From contig NC_041371.1 in NCBI RefSeq assembly GCF_900634415.1, positions 9,356,019 through 9,420,018 on the forward strand: 64,000 bases of DNA, given 5' to 3'. How positions within the stretch are numbered: position 1 is the first letter of the stretch; every line of letters starts with the position of its first letter. Positions 1 to 10,129 of the stretch are shown one piece after another. The stretch is from Cottoperca gobio (lineage: Eukaryota; Chordata; Actinopteri; Perciformes; Bovichtidae). The notes beneath the pieces were generated by a model that had not been told where the DNA came from, made no database searches, and saw only the letters and a program-made list of their open reading frames with translations. The position numbers and the translations under genes were made by a program.

Positions 1-95
1 CTTCAGGTCAGCTGATCATCTCCATGCCTCTCTGAGAAGGAATCACTCATCCTGAGCACGAGTTTGGCTTCTTGAGTTTCTCTTCTCTTTACACC

Positions 96-402
96 ATGGG
101 GGGAGCCGTGAGCGCTGGGGAGGACAATGACGACCTCATTGATAATCTGAAGGAGGCCCAGTACATTCGCACGGAAAAAGTTGAACAGGCTTTCCGGGCC
201 ATAGACCGCGGCGACTACTATCTGGACGGCTACCGGGACAGTGCCTACAAAGATTTGGCGTGGAAGCATGGCAACATCCACCTGTCTGCTCCGTGTATAT
301 ACTCGGAGGTGATGGAGGCGCTCAAGCTGCAGCCGGGACTTTCTTTCCTTAATCTGGGCAGTGGAACTGGCTATCTGAGCACAATGGTTGGCCTTATCAT
401 AG
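96..402 (+). CDS. pcmtd1: pcmtd1 coding exon 1
   Basis: Encodes residues 1-102 and the first base of codon 103. It holds the N-terminal helices, the SAP motif and the SAM-binding glycine-rich loop. The donor is ATAG|gtaagc after position 402. About 95 nt of likely 5' UTR or intron precede the ATG. A possible acceptor (cttcag) ends at base 6, so the promoter and first non-coding exon are probably outside the window. Confidence 0.95.
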
Positions 403-3400
403 GTAAGCATAGTGTACCCAGCTATGTTTTGTTCATGAGTGGGAAGTGCTCAGATGTTGTGTAAAATCTGGGTTAAACAAATTCACTACAAAAGTACAAT
501 GTGTGCCTACAAATCAGCGACGAAAGGACTGCAATGATTTTTTTTTTAATCTGCTGATTATTTTCCTGATTTATAGAACATTTGTTTGCAGGGCTGTCTT
601 TGACCACTACTTTAAATCTTGTGTTTACAACTTAGTAAGACAGAAACGACTAATTGTTTGTGGGGAAAAGTAAAAATGCCACAGTCCCAATTTGCTTGTT
701 TTGTCAACAATCCACAACTCGAGTATTTCCATTTTTTTAATCACATAAAACAAAGAAAATCAGCACATTTTGAATTTTTGCTTGAGAAAACGGCTTAAAT
801 GATTATTTGATTATCAAACTAGGTGCAGATTAATTGCGCGTGTCAATCGATAAAATTGCCAATCGTTTCAGCATGAAACGATATACGAAGGTAATGCTGT
901 GTTTGTTCTGATGTTCCTGTTTTTCCAAGGGCCATTTGGTGTCAACCATGGAGTTGAGCTCCATAAGGACGTGGTTGAATATGCCAGAGAGAAACTGGAT
1001 GATTTCATAAAGAATAGTGACAGCTTTGATAAGTAAGTACACGCAAACTGAAACCACCAAGGCACGAGTAACAGTTGTACCTCTTGTGGGCCATCGGACT
1101 TGGTCTTGCAAATGAAACACATTTAAATCTCTCTAATTCTACTTATGTAATCTGCATAACTCTATCACAGCTCACACATGTGGCGATGAGCCTTTTAAAG
1201 AAAGAAAAGAAAACGTTTTCCATTGTTGCTTAATATATCTTATCGCTTAACTATGTTATTTTTTTCAAAGGTTTGAGTTCTGTGAACCCGTCTTTGTGGT
1301 GGGGAATTGCCTTGAAATCGCGACTGATAGTCACCAATACGATCGCATCTATTGCGGTGCAGGAGTGCAGAAAGACCATGAAAATTACATGAAAGTACTG
1401 CTCAAAATTGGAGGCATTCTGGTGATGCCTATAGAGGATCAGGTAAGTGCTACAAGCCATCAGAAAGATACACAAGCAACACATCATGATTGCTATTCAA
1501 AATGCTAACACATGAGGGAAAACACAGTAAATCAGCTTTGACCTACAAGACTGCTTATGCAACTTTCACATGCATTATTGAGCCACAACTGCCCCTGGAT
1601 TTGAGGGGCTGTTTAAGGAGCACACACAGGGCTGTATAAATAAATGTTTTATTTCAAACGGTGGACAGACTGGGGCATTTAAGAGGGTATTTAGAATATT
1701 TTTGGGAAGTCGGTGGAGAAAATGGTTGTTGCTTTTTCCAGTAAGGAGAGTAAAGATCATGACAGATTCATGGTTTAGGCAATTTAAGGAATTTTAAAAG
1801 GAAAAAGGATCCGAAGTGAAGCAAAGCTTTACTAAGATTGGATATTGTGACCCGCGTTGTGGATATTTGGATTACGTTGTCAGTTATTTAAGGCTTGAGT
1901 TCAGAGAGTGCAATATACTTAAAAGAAATCAATCCCATAATAATTTGTGTTTTTTTTTTTAAAGAAGGTAGAAGGCTTTAGTAAGAAAGAAAACAGCACT
2001 TGTGAATCATGATGGAGAAAATGATGACGCATAATTTAGATCAGAGATCTTTGTTCGATCTAAACAGCATGAAAGCGCTACAACCCATATCCACTCAGGA
2101 CATGTCCACACTATTCATTTTCAAAACGCGTCTTTTTTTTTTTTTCCTTCTTCCTCTTTGTTGTGGCCTTTCATCAGCACCAAGTCGCCGCTCTTGACCT
2201 CCAAAAAAAAATAAAAAGCCTTTTATAATGACTCAAGAGTGGACAAATATGGAACGTCCAGGATGCGGGGAACAGAGCCTTTTGAAAGTACTGACGTAGC
2301 TTATGATTGAGTATCTTCAAAGACATGCCTGTTGGCAACAATAAGAAGCGAGTCATCTGTAACTCCCTCTTTTTTTTGTCGTGTAGAGTAATAATATAAT
2401 GAACTTCATGATGTAGGTGTCAAACTATCGTTATGTTTATGCTGGTAGGTGCTAAAAAAACCCATTAAATGATGGATGACCCCTAATCAAAATAATAAAA
2501 CGGAACATAAAACATCTCAATTGTGGCTATTTTGAAAGAGAAAGGAAGTAATCACATAGAGATCTTTACCCTCCGACAGTGAGCATCATCCTGTTGAATG
2601 AAGCACATTAAAGATGGCTATGAATGGATGAACTATACATTAAGGCATCTTCAGTGTTAATGGACCTGTTGCTCCCCTGAAACCATTACCCCTCCCCCTC
2701 CCAAGATATACACTCCCCTTATTATCATGCGTGATGAGTCCACAGCCTCGTGTGGTTAAATTGTGTTTTGATAACTTGCGGACTGGTAATTACTTGTTAT
2801 GGCCCGAGCCACCAGATATCTGTCTTCTGCTGGGGGCCATGACTCACATAGCCAACTTCTCACGTGTCTGACACGGGCGGGGGGCGACATGGTGATGAAC
2901 TGTACACTGTAACTGCAATTATTAGACGAATAATTAGTTAATCGACAAATGAATTGGCTCTTTTGAATAAGTGTTTATCACTTTTTAATTTAAAATGATG
3001 GCTCCAGCTTCTCAAATGTCAGTTTCTTTCCTGTCCTACATTATAATAAACTAATAGCTTTAAAGTGTCCGACAAAAACAAGGCATTTGAAGATGTCCTT
3101 TGGGCTTAGGCTTTGTTTTATAGACCAAATAAGTCGTCGATTACTAGGGAAAAGAATTGTCCCATTATGAAAATAACCATTAATTGCAACATAAATATAC
3201 TGTTTACACCATTGTAGCTTGCTTTGGTAGTTATTCCACATCGTTGTCTGTGTTTCAAATCCTCAGCAAAACTGAGTGATGCAAAGTTAGATTTTTACAA
3301 AGGGCACCTGATGAATTTAAAACTTTTAATATATTAAAAGCTGATTTTAAATGAAGGTTATAGTAATAAATAGTCTAGTAGTCCATTCATTTCACCAGCA

Positions 3401-4720
3401 AATTCACCGTCTTGTTGATTCTCAGATTGTCTGTTAGTCTTTAAGCCCATTGGCAGTAATTTTCTCACGTACGAAGCCAGTGTGGAAATGGAATTAATTT
3501 TTCATGCACCTATTTGCGACTGCGACTGTAAAGAGGCTCATTTCTTCCCCAGGAGCAAAGTTTACCCTTGATTACACACAGTGTGTGTACATCTGCCAAC
3601 CCAAAATGAACAAGTGGGATTTGGAGTAAGATCGTTAGACGTGTTCTTTAACACTGTATTTATGCAGAGATAACTACAATCGTGTATTACTGCTATCTGT
3701 AGAGAATCAAACCGAGACATCATCTGTATTCACGTGGCAACTCCACAAACTGCACACTGAGCGAGATATTATATTTTGGAGAAGCTGTGCTGGTTTAGGC
3801 CCTTCTTTTTTTTTCCTTGCTCCCTAGTGTCACAGTATTTCATATTTTATAAGTTCAGTTTTTTTTCCCTCTTGATGCAGCTGACCCAGATAACCAGGAC
3901 TGGCCAGTGCACATGGGAGAGCAAAAACATCTTGGCGGTGTCCTTTGCCCCCTTGGCCCAGCAGAGCAGAGCTGATGGAGAGAAGCCTGACGCTGTCCAG
4001 CTGCGTAAGTTCTCCAGCCTCCACAACACAAACACTCTTTTGTGTTTTTATTCTAACTGGTCTTGAAGTGTAAAACAGGCAATATTTCAAAGTCACCCAG
4101 TACATTCAAAGGGATGTGACGATATGATTCCTACAGCGATAGTTGCTCTGACATATGAAGCTCGCCCTGCAGCTGCTCCATAGAGCCAGTTGTTCCCTTT
4201 CCCTGCAATAATGTGCAGTTTTGTCTTTGATGGCCTCCCTTGTTTATGCTGACCTAGTTGAAGGACTGGTGCAGTTGTATGGATTATTCTTATTTTCGTG
4301 CCGCATTGCCCTGAAGGACTGTGTCGTCTCTCTTCGTCCTCAGCCCCAGTGACTGTCCGCAGCCTTCAGGATCTGTCTCGGATCTACATACGCCGCACCC
4401 TCAGAAACCTGGCCAACGAGGACAGTCAGGGGAAGGAGATAGTGCAAAGAGTTCCCCAGAAGCGCAAACGCAGGCGCTGCCGACGGCGACGCATCAACAC
4501 CTACGTTTTTGTAGACAGCCAGCTGATCCCCCAAATGGTGGAGAGCGAGGAGGAGGAGCACGCCGAAGAAGAACAAAAGGAAGTAGAGGAGGAGGAGGAG
4601 GAAAGAGACATTGGCGACATTGAAATCCTCAAGCAAGTGAACTTGTTGAGAGACCAAATAATGGCTTTACCGCTGCCCGAGTCACTGAAAGCATATTTGC
4701 TGTACTACAGAGAGAAATGA
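96..4720 (+). CDS. pcmtd1: PCMTD1: protein-L-isoaspartate O-methyltransferase domain-containing protein 1
   Basis: Five coding exons, 96-402, 930-1032, 1271-1442, 3881-4004 and 4344-4720, join in frame with GT-AG introns to give 360 aa (human PCMTD1, as I recall it, is 357). Residues 1-230 form a PCMT-like Rossmann methyltransferase fold: the SAM-binding motif LNLGSGTGY is at 85-93 and SAP at 64-66. A SOCS/BC-box-like segment (SLQDLSRIYIRR, about 242-253) follows, then a very basic run, an acidic Glu-rich stretch and the conserved end LPLPESLKAYL. Known for the family: PCMTD proteins bind SAM and elongin B/C with cullin 5, and are thought to be substrate receptors for isoaspartate-damaged proteins, with little methyltransferase activity of their own. 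The start at 96 gives the family N-terminus MGGAVSAGED. All splice junctions keep phase and I see no damage. The gene converges on sntg1. Paralogue pcmtd2 is less likely given the sequence and the sntg1/snai2 neighbourhood. Confidence 0.97.
403..929 (+). other. pcmtd1 intron 1
   Basis: 527-nt GT-AG intron. Its 3' half (about 750-840) matches the end of the dispersed 'AGGGCTGCAAC' repeat family listed below; the rest shows nothing recognisable. Confidence 0.7.
750..840 (+). repeat. 3' fragment of the 'AGGGCTGCAAC' repeat family
   Basis: Contains TTTTTGCTTGAGAAAACGGC, then TTAAATGATTATTTGATTAT and GCAGATTAATTG, the typical end of this family, inside pcmtd1 intron 1. Confidence 0.45.
930..1032 (+). 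CDS. pcmtd1: pcmtd1 coding exon 2
   Basis: 103 nt between acceptor ttttccaag and donor gtaagt. It encodes GPFGVNHGVELHKDVVEYA and onward to DSFDK (residues 103-137), the second strand and helix of the methyltransferase fold. It is in phase with both neighbours. Confidence 0.95.
1271..1442 (+). CDS. pcmtd1: pcmtd1 coding exon 3
   Basis: 172 nt; completes K137 and encodes 138-194, including YDRIYCGAGVQKDHENYMK and GGILVMPIEDQ, the central strands around the active-site face of the PCMT fold. Acceptor ttttttcaaag, donor CAG|gtaagt. Confidence 0.95.
1443..3880 (+). other. pcmtd1 intron 3
   Basis: The largest pcmtd1 intron (2.4 kb). Apart from a degenerate reverse copy of the 'AGGGCTGCAAC' repeat at about 2910-3150, I see only AT-rich unique sequence and no hidden exon. 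Confidence 0.7.
2910..3150 (-). repeat. Degenerate teleost dispersed repeat, 'AGGGCTGCAAC' family
   Basis: Reverse-orientation copy. It has the family's landmarks in order: the ATTAGACGAATAATTAGTTA end, the GCTTCTCAAATGTCAG block, the AAGGCATTTGAAGATGTC block, and TATAGACCAAATAAGTCGTCGA. Recognised by similarity to the other copies in the window (30.8, 32.9, 44.0 kb) and to a repeat I know to be very common in teleosts. Class not assigned. Confidence 0.6.
3881..4004 (+). CDS. pcmtd1: pcmtd1 coding exon 4
   Basis: 124 nt encoding LTQITRTGQCTWESKNILAV and onward to KPDAVQL plus one base. It is the last part of the methyltransferase-like domain before the PCMTD-specific C-terminus. Acceptor cttgatgcag, donor C|gtaagt. 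Confidence 0.95.
4344..4720 (+). CDS. pcmtd1: pcmtd1 coding exon 5 (last)
   Basis: 377 nt ending in TGA at 4718-4720. It encodes the BC/SOCS-box-like segment, a nuclear-localisation-like basic run (KRKRRRCRRRR), a Glu-rich tract and the conserved family end. The acidic tract differs in length from human, as expected for a disordered linker. Confidence 0.95.
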
Positions 4721-7290
4721 CTGATTAACTCGATGTCCGCTCTTTGCGAGTGCAGCGCCTTCTGAAATGCTTTTCTTCACCCTTTCAGTACAAATGTAGC
4801 ATTATTTCCATTAAATCTTGATGGAAAAACTGTAACGGAAAGAGACGTCATAGATAATACTGGATAATAATGTTATGATTGTCACGAGTTGTTAGTTTTT
4901 AACTGACATATTCTTTTAATTTTGTATATAAAAACACAATGTAAAAAGTATACTGAATGGACTTTAGTTTGAGAAACCCATTTTGAGATTCAGATTTTAT
5001 CACAATGTCAGGATTTCTGCAGAAATGTGCAGATTATAAATTGTATAAAAAACAAAGTTCTTATTATATTTGTTAAAATATGATCACGCTAAGATGAAAC
5101 CTTTTATTGCAGCTTTTTTTTAGAAGCTTTAACTTACTATCAGTGTCTGGTGATGTAATGAGCTCCAGAAAAGGAGCAAAAGACACTGAAAAGCGACTAC
5201 ATCCTCCCATTTTAAGTTAGAGTAAGACATTCTTGCATAATCATGAATGGGGCATTTATGTCATTACTCTTTTTGAGGTTTCTTTTTCGGTTAACGTGTT
5301 TTGTACCTTCCTATTACAAGAGATCATCGAGAAACTAGATTGGTTCATCATTTTTTCTACAGGGCACCTCTTGATGGATCTTTTTCTACAGGGTGCTTAT
5401 AAACTCTCATACGAGCAGCTGACATCCTACTCGATATGATGAGGTGTTGTAGGCACTCTCCTCTCCTGGTTCCCTTTCCATCGTTGTTGCAAATAATATA
5501 TTACTTTAATTAATCATATCAGAAGTTTGTAATAATGATAAAAGTCATGACGGGTGTTCAGTAGTGTTTCACATTTGTAGGGGACTGGTACGGGATGTTA
5601 GTCAATAATGCATGAATATACTGTATATGTGTTCCTGACTGTACTTCACATGTTTTGGTCACTGGAGGTGATGTCCCAAGTGATCAGGTCTGGAAATGTT
5701 TTGACATGGGGGGGGGGTGGGTTAAAGAATATTAATCAATTAGATTGCCTTGAGACAAATCTGAAATTGTGTACTCAAATTAGTACTGCAGTTTTTTTTA
5801 TCGACAGCAATGCAAATCGAAATCGCCGAGGATTTTGAAGCCTTTTGTATCCTGGACTGTGGAAGTGTCCAACAAAGCACCCTAGTCTGCAGTCCTCAAG
5901 TGAAGAAATAAAAATCATTTGGTATTGTGGACTGAACTCGTAATGTAAACCCTGTTTTAATCAAAGTACAATGTGCTTGCAGAACTTCCATGATAGTGGT
6001 GGCTGTTAAGTGCCAACGTACCCCGTCACGTTAGGACTTCTGTGAGTTTTCTGGCACAGTACATGTACCCGAGCGATGGTATATTTCTACAAACACATTC
6101 CACGGTGAAAAGAAAACAAAGAGCAGCACATCACTGATGGATGTCACCACCTTTTCTTAATGCTTCACTGTCACAGACTTTGGAGATTTCGTTCATCTTA
6201 CTTTGAATGCATCATTTAGTATTCCAAAAGCTGAGTTGAATGTTGTTGGTATTAATTCTATTCAATATAAAAGTGATATATATGTATTGTTCTCATATGA
6301 TTCTGCATACGGTTTTGATTTGCATTTGGTTTGTTGTTGCGCCCTCTTGCTGTACTGTATCTTGACACTGGGAACTCTGTAGAGCAAAACTCCACTGCTG
6401 TCTGTTAAATAGATGAGATATATTAGTGCTATCGGTCTTCATTTTGTTCTGGTGTAATGAAAACATATTTTTGTTTAAAAACAGGAGTGATTATTCTATT
6501 AGTAGTTTTTGTGTGTGAAGAGGTAACATTTATTTCCTGTAAGGTTTTTTTTTTTTACATTCATAGGAAAGCGTTGCAGGTAAGCAATAATGGCATATTT
6601 TCTCAGTTTATAATTACCAATAACAACATAGTCCCATTTGATTTGCAAAGTATTCATCTCATGACCAATTACAGACATGCAACAGTTTATATACCATTAT
6701 CTAAAACGTAATTGCTAATTAGAGAGCACATTAAGTATTGAAAGCAGCGGACCTACAACCTCGACTCTCAGGTCACGCCTTGCACCAAAGTTAATGGGAC
6801 TGATATGTTTAATATGGATGAGATTTGACTACAAAACTGGCACCCGGTAAAGACCAAGTCATAACCAAGTCTGAGCTTTTATATTAAGTTAATTTGTGAA
6901 GAGACAAAACAGTTCTGTTACTGTTTATCAGGCCTAAGTTGATTACTCATAGTTTGTGCGGTTCATTTTGAAAATGTGTTGTTTCTCCGTAAATGTTTGG
7001 CACAAAAATAAAAGGTCACAATCACATTAAGCCTCTTCTAATCATTGCACTGCTCTTTGCGTGTCTTGTTTGAATTAGACTTTAGTTTTTTTTTCTTCCC
7101 CGAGTATGGCCTACGTGGTCAAGGAGTCGAATGAGTCGTGATTGCCAGCAGATAGGAAACACAAACAGTAATAAAAGCGCAAATCTGACATCCGCTTTGT
7201 TTTTGTCACTGCTGACCACAGAGAGTTACCATGTACCCTCACATTATGCCGTTTCTGACAGATTAATAATAAAGATTTGGAACCTGAAAC
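4721..7290 (+). other. pcmtd1: pcmtd1 3' UTR and possible polyadenylation sites
   Basis: No gene beyond the stop codon. AATAAA hexamers lie at 5907-5912, 7007-7012 and 7268-7273. Any of them could end pcmtd1 transcripts, and long AU-rich 3' UTRs are usual for this gene. The sequence is AT-rich with short homopolymers (G run at 5709-5717) and no recognised repeat. The exact 3' end needs transcript data. Confidence 0.5.
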
Positions 7291-7299
7291 AAGTAAATT

Positions 7300-9946
7300 G
7301 GCCCTAATCTTTAAATAAAGCCAAATACTGAATTACAAATGTATAGTATACTGTATACTGTATATATGTCTGACAGATCTCTCCTACCTTTGAGTGCAGG
7401 ATACACAGAGGTGACATACGTGCAAGATGCATGTTTTTCTTTTGCCTTTTTGCCAGATAGAGAGGACATGTGGACTGGAAAGGGGAAAGAGAGAGACGTG
7501 CAGCAAAGAGCCATGGGTGCATTCAAATCCAGGGCCGCTGTGGTGACGGTCGCTTCAGGGTTATCTCCTTTCCTTTGGCCTATTCTCACAAGGTGTATTG
7601 TAGCAAAGTACAATAATTACACAAAAAACAACAACTTTGTTGCAGTTACAAAAGTAAATGTTATCGGTTACTTCCATCCCTGCTTATCGTTGACTAAACT
7701 TAAGGGTCCTTGACTTTGAAAAACCCTTAGGTTATATTTAACTACACTTTTTAAAATATAATCATGGACTTTACAATGTATTTAAATATGTCAAATATCA
7801 TTTTGAGTAAATTTGAAGTTCTATTTGAAGTACAAAGTGTACTTGCATAGACTTAATTATTATTTAGTGGAGTCTCAAAATGGCAAATTCAAGTGTAATC
7901 AAGTATAATTCTTTAGTAAATACATTTATTTTGCTTTCTTGCTGAGTTAGAGAAGATCATAAGCACTCTCACGTCTGATATTGGTATCAATCTTCTCTTT
8001 TAACTGAGTAAGCATATTTCTCAATATGTCGCCTTATTCCCAGAAGTGTAGTCAAGTATATTTTAAATTGTACAACAAGTACACAACCAGTGTGTCACAA
8101 AGTAGCAACATTTAAGATATAACAGCACACTTTTGAGTACAATCAAAATAAACTTTTCATATACAAACATGTAAATAACATGTTTAATTGTGATTTGAGT
8201 ATCCTTCACGACATGTAAAGTGTTAAATCGGCGGAATACCCAAACATTAAAAATAAAACCCACCACATGTGAGCCATGTTATAAAAGTTCTTATTTATTA
8301 ATTTATCATACAGCATATTTGTTAATAAAACATCTGCAAAAAATAAAACAAACCTCACTCTCTAGATCCTGTGTTATAAGGGTATACAACTGAGTTCATT
8401 TTAAAGCACAAAAGCATCACTCAGACTTTCTTTGCATAGACTGCACCACCATTAGTCTCCCTCAGACTCTCATGTCAGCTTAACAAGCCCGCACAGAATG
8501 GAGCACTTTACTGACCCCATTTAATTTGCTATCCTCTAGAGTTTACTTACCAATGGGCCTCTTCTGTTTGGAGTCTACTTTGTAAAATGGAATGCAGGAG
8601 CATGACTAATTGCGCTAATTGACCTGATCTCGTTTTGAATATAATAGTTTAGTTGTCACTCTGTTGCATTTATAAACTGTTTAATACAGAGTGAAGTTTA
8701 AAGGGGCATCTGAATGCTTTAGAGGCCATGATGCTACATATTTCTGTTTCCCTTCATGGTGTGTTTTTTATCTTTGTCAATGAGAAGTTAGCATATTTCC
8801 ATGGTGAAGTCAAAACAATTGATAGAATATAAAAAATACTCCATTGCTGATTGTATTCTTGTGAATTGGTCCATAGAGAAGAGGATGACGAGAGCCCCAA
8901 AGTTATGATTATCATCTATCTGATCGTCTCTGGTGCTCATCAAATTAACAAATGCCATAATCCGTACAAGTAATCCCTCAAGTAATCGGCATAATTCATA
9001 ATTCTTTGAGTTCATTTAAATGTCAGTGTTTATTTACATAATCAAGTTTTGGGAGAAAAGGCTATAAACATCAAGGAAGTTGTTTTCTAATCTTGTTTAG
9101 GGTCAGATTATAGTTGTGTGGTTGGTGATTATCAAAGTGTCTCTTTTTAATCCATACAACAAAAACTACACCTTCATACAGCATTTCTATCCAGTAATCC
9201 AGGAAATAGATATATTCTGACCTCAACCTGTGGGTATACGTCATATACAGAGAAAAATAAATGAGGTTACTCAGTTTATTCGTACACAAATACATTTAAA
9301 GAGTTAATTTTATCCAGCCGAAGCTGCTAGCAAACTTCGGTGTAATTAAATTTATTCAAAATTCAGATTCAGAATCAGATTTATGTTGCCATTTAGCTTT
9401 TAGTTGAACTCTAATTACACTCCAGTGGATATTCAATGGCACTGCTAATTCAAGTATAAAGGGAAAAGTTGTCACCTCAAGAACAGACAAAGAAAAGGAA
9501 ACATAGAAAGTGTCCAGACAAATCCTCACAGAAGGTCAAGTGACGTCTGGAACAGAAATGCTCAAATCTGATTTGTTTGAACTCTTCAAATCTCTAATAA
9601 ATTGACATAGAAAGGCAGACTACCTTGGGAAAAGAACTGCATCTTTCTTTGTGATGTGATGCTCATAAGGATGTCTGAGGCTCAAGAGAAGGACAATTTC
9701 ACTGAAAAACATTTTCATTCTGTGTCCACAGACTCTTTTTGTGAAGTAGAGGTTCATAGGTCCAGAAACGTCTTCCAAGATATCAAGTATATCCCTCTCA
9801 AAGAGGTCTTTTAACTGTATACAGCAGTCCTCCATGATGTCATTAGTGGATAATCTTTCAGTTCTCCTCTCCGCCCCTTTTTAGGCCACCGGTCACGACT
9901 TAAGTGCAGCATCCTCTCAGAAGGGGTCTGGGGAGAGCAGCGCCTG
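7300..9946. other. Convergent spacer between pcmtd1 and sntg1, including the sntg1 3' UTR
   Basis: No coding exon visible. The part next to 9946 is the sntg1 3' UTR on the minus strand. Reverse-strand AATAAA signals (tttatt on +) are at 9351-9356, 9275-9280 and 9029-9034. A small fold-back repeat lies at 7930-8030. A fragment of the dispersed AATCAGAATCAG-TTTAT type lies at about 9365-9400. This is where PXDNL lies in the human gene order, and no peroxidase or LRR exon is seen. Confidence 0.6.
7930..8035. repeat. Small fold-back copy of the 'TTAGCTTAGCAT' teleost repeat ends
   Basis: The forward terminal sequence (CTTTCTTGCTGAGTTAGAGAAGATCATA) is followed within 30 bp by its approximate reverse complement (TCAATCTTCTCTTTTAACTGAGTAAGC). 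The same end sequence occurs in the copies at 50.2-50.5 kb and 57.4-57.8 kb. Confidence 0.5.
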
Positions 9947-10129
9947 TCAGGTGGCGTATTTAAGTTTAGGGGTCTGTGAATTACATGAGATACTGGAAAG
10001 AGAAGGAAACCCAGTGGTAGTCGCGCTGCCTTGGCTCTCCACAAACATCGGGTCCAGGCAAGCGACTTTGGCCGCAAAAAAAGCGTGAATACAATGAAGC
10101 ACGGCGAAGAGGTTTGAGAACTCCAGCTC
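9947..10129 (-). CDS. sntg1: sntg1 last coding exon
   Basis: 183 nt, 60 codons and stop TGA at 9949-9947. Starts ELEFSNLFAVLHCIHAFFAA, the conserved syntrophin-unique helix region that in the family helps bind dystrophin, and ends KLKYAT, like human KAKYTT. Acceptor ttctctttcag. Intact in itself, but downstream of the frameshift. Confidence 0.93.
   Translation of the reverse strand, partial: ELEFSNLFAVLHCIHAFFAAKVACLDPMFVESQGSATTTGFPSLSSISCNSQTPKLKYAT

Noticed and set aside
3..410. 135-codon minus-strand frame over pcmtd1 exon 1
   Set aside because: Antisense shadow of a real, conserved exon.
4340..4657. 105-codon minus-strand Leu-rich frame over pcmtd1 exon 5
   Set aside because: Antisense of the Glu/Lys/Arg-rich coding sequence; hydrophobicity is a by-product.
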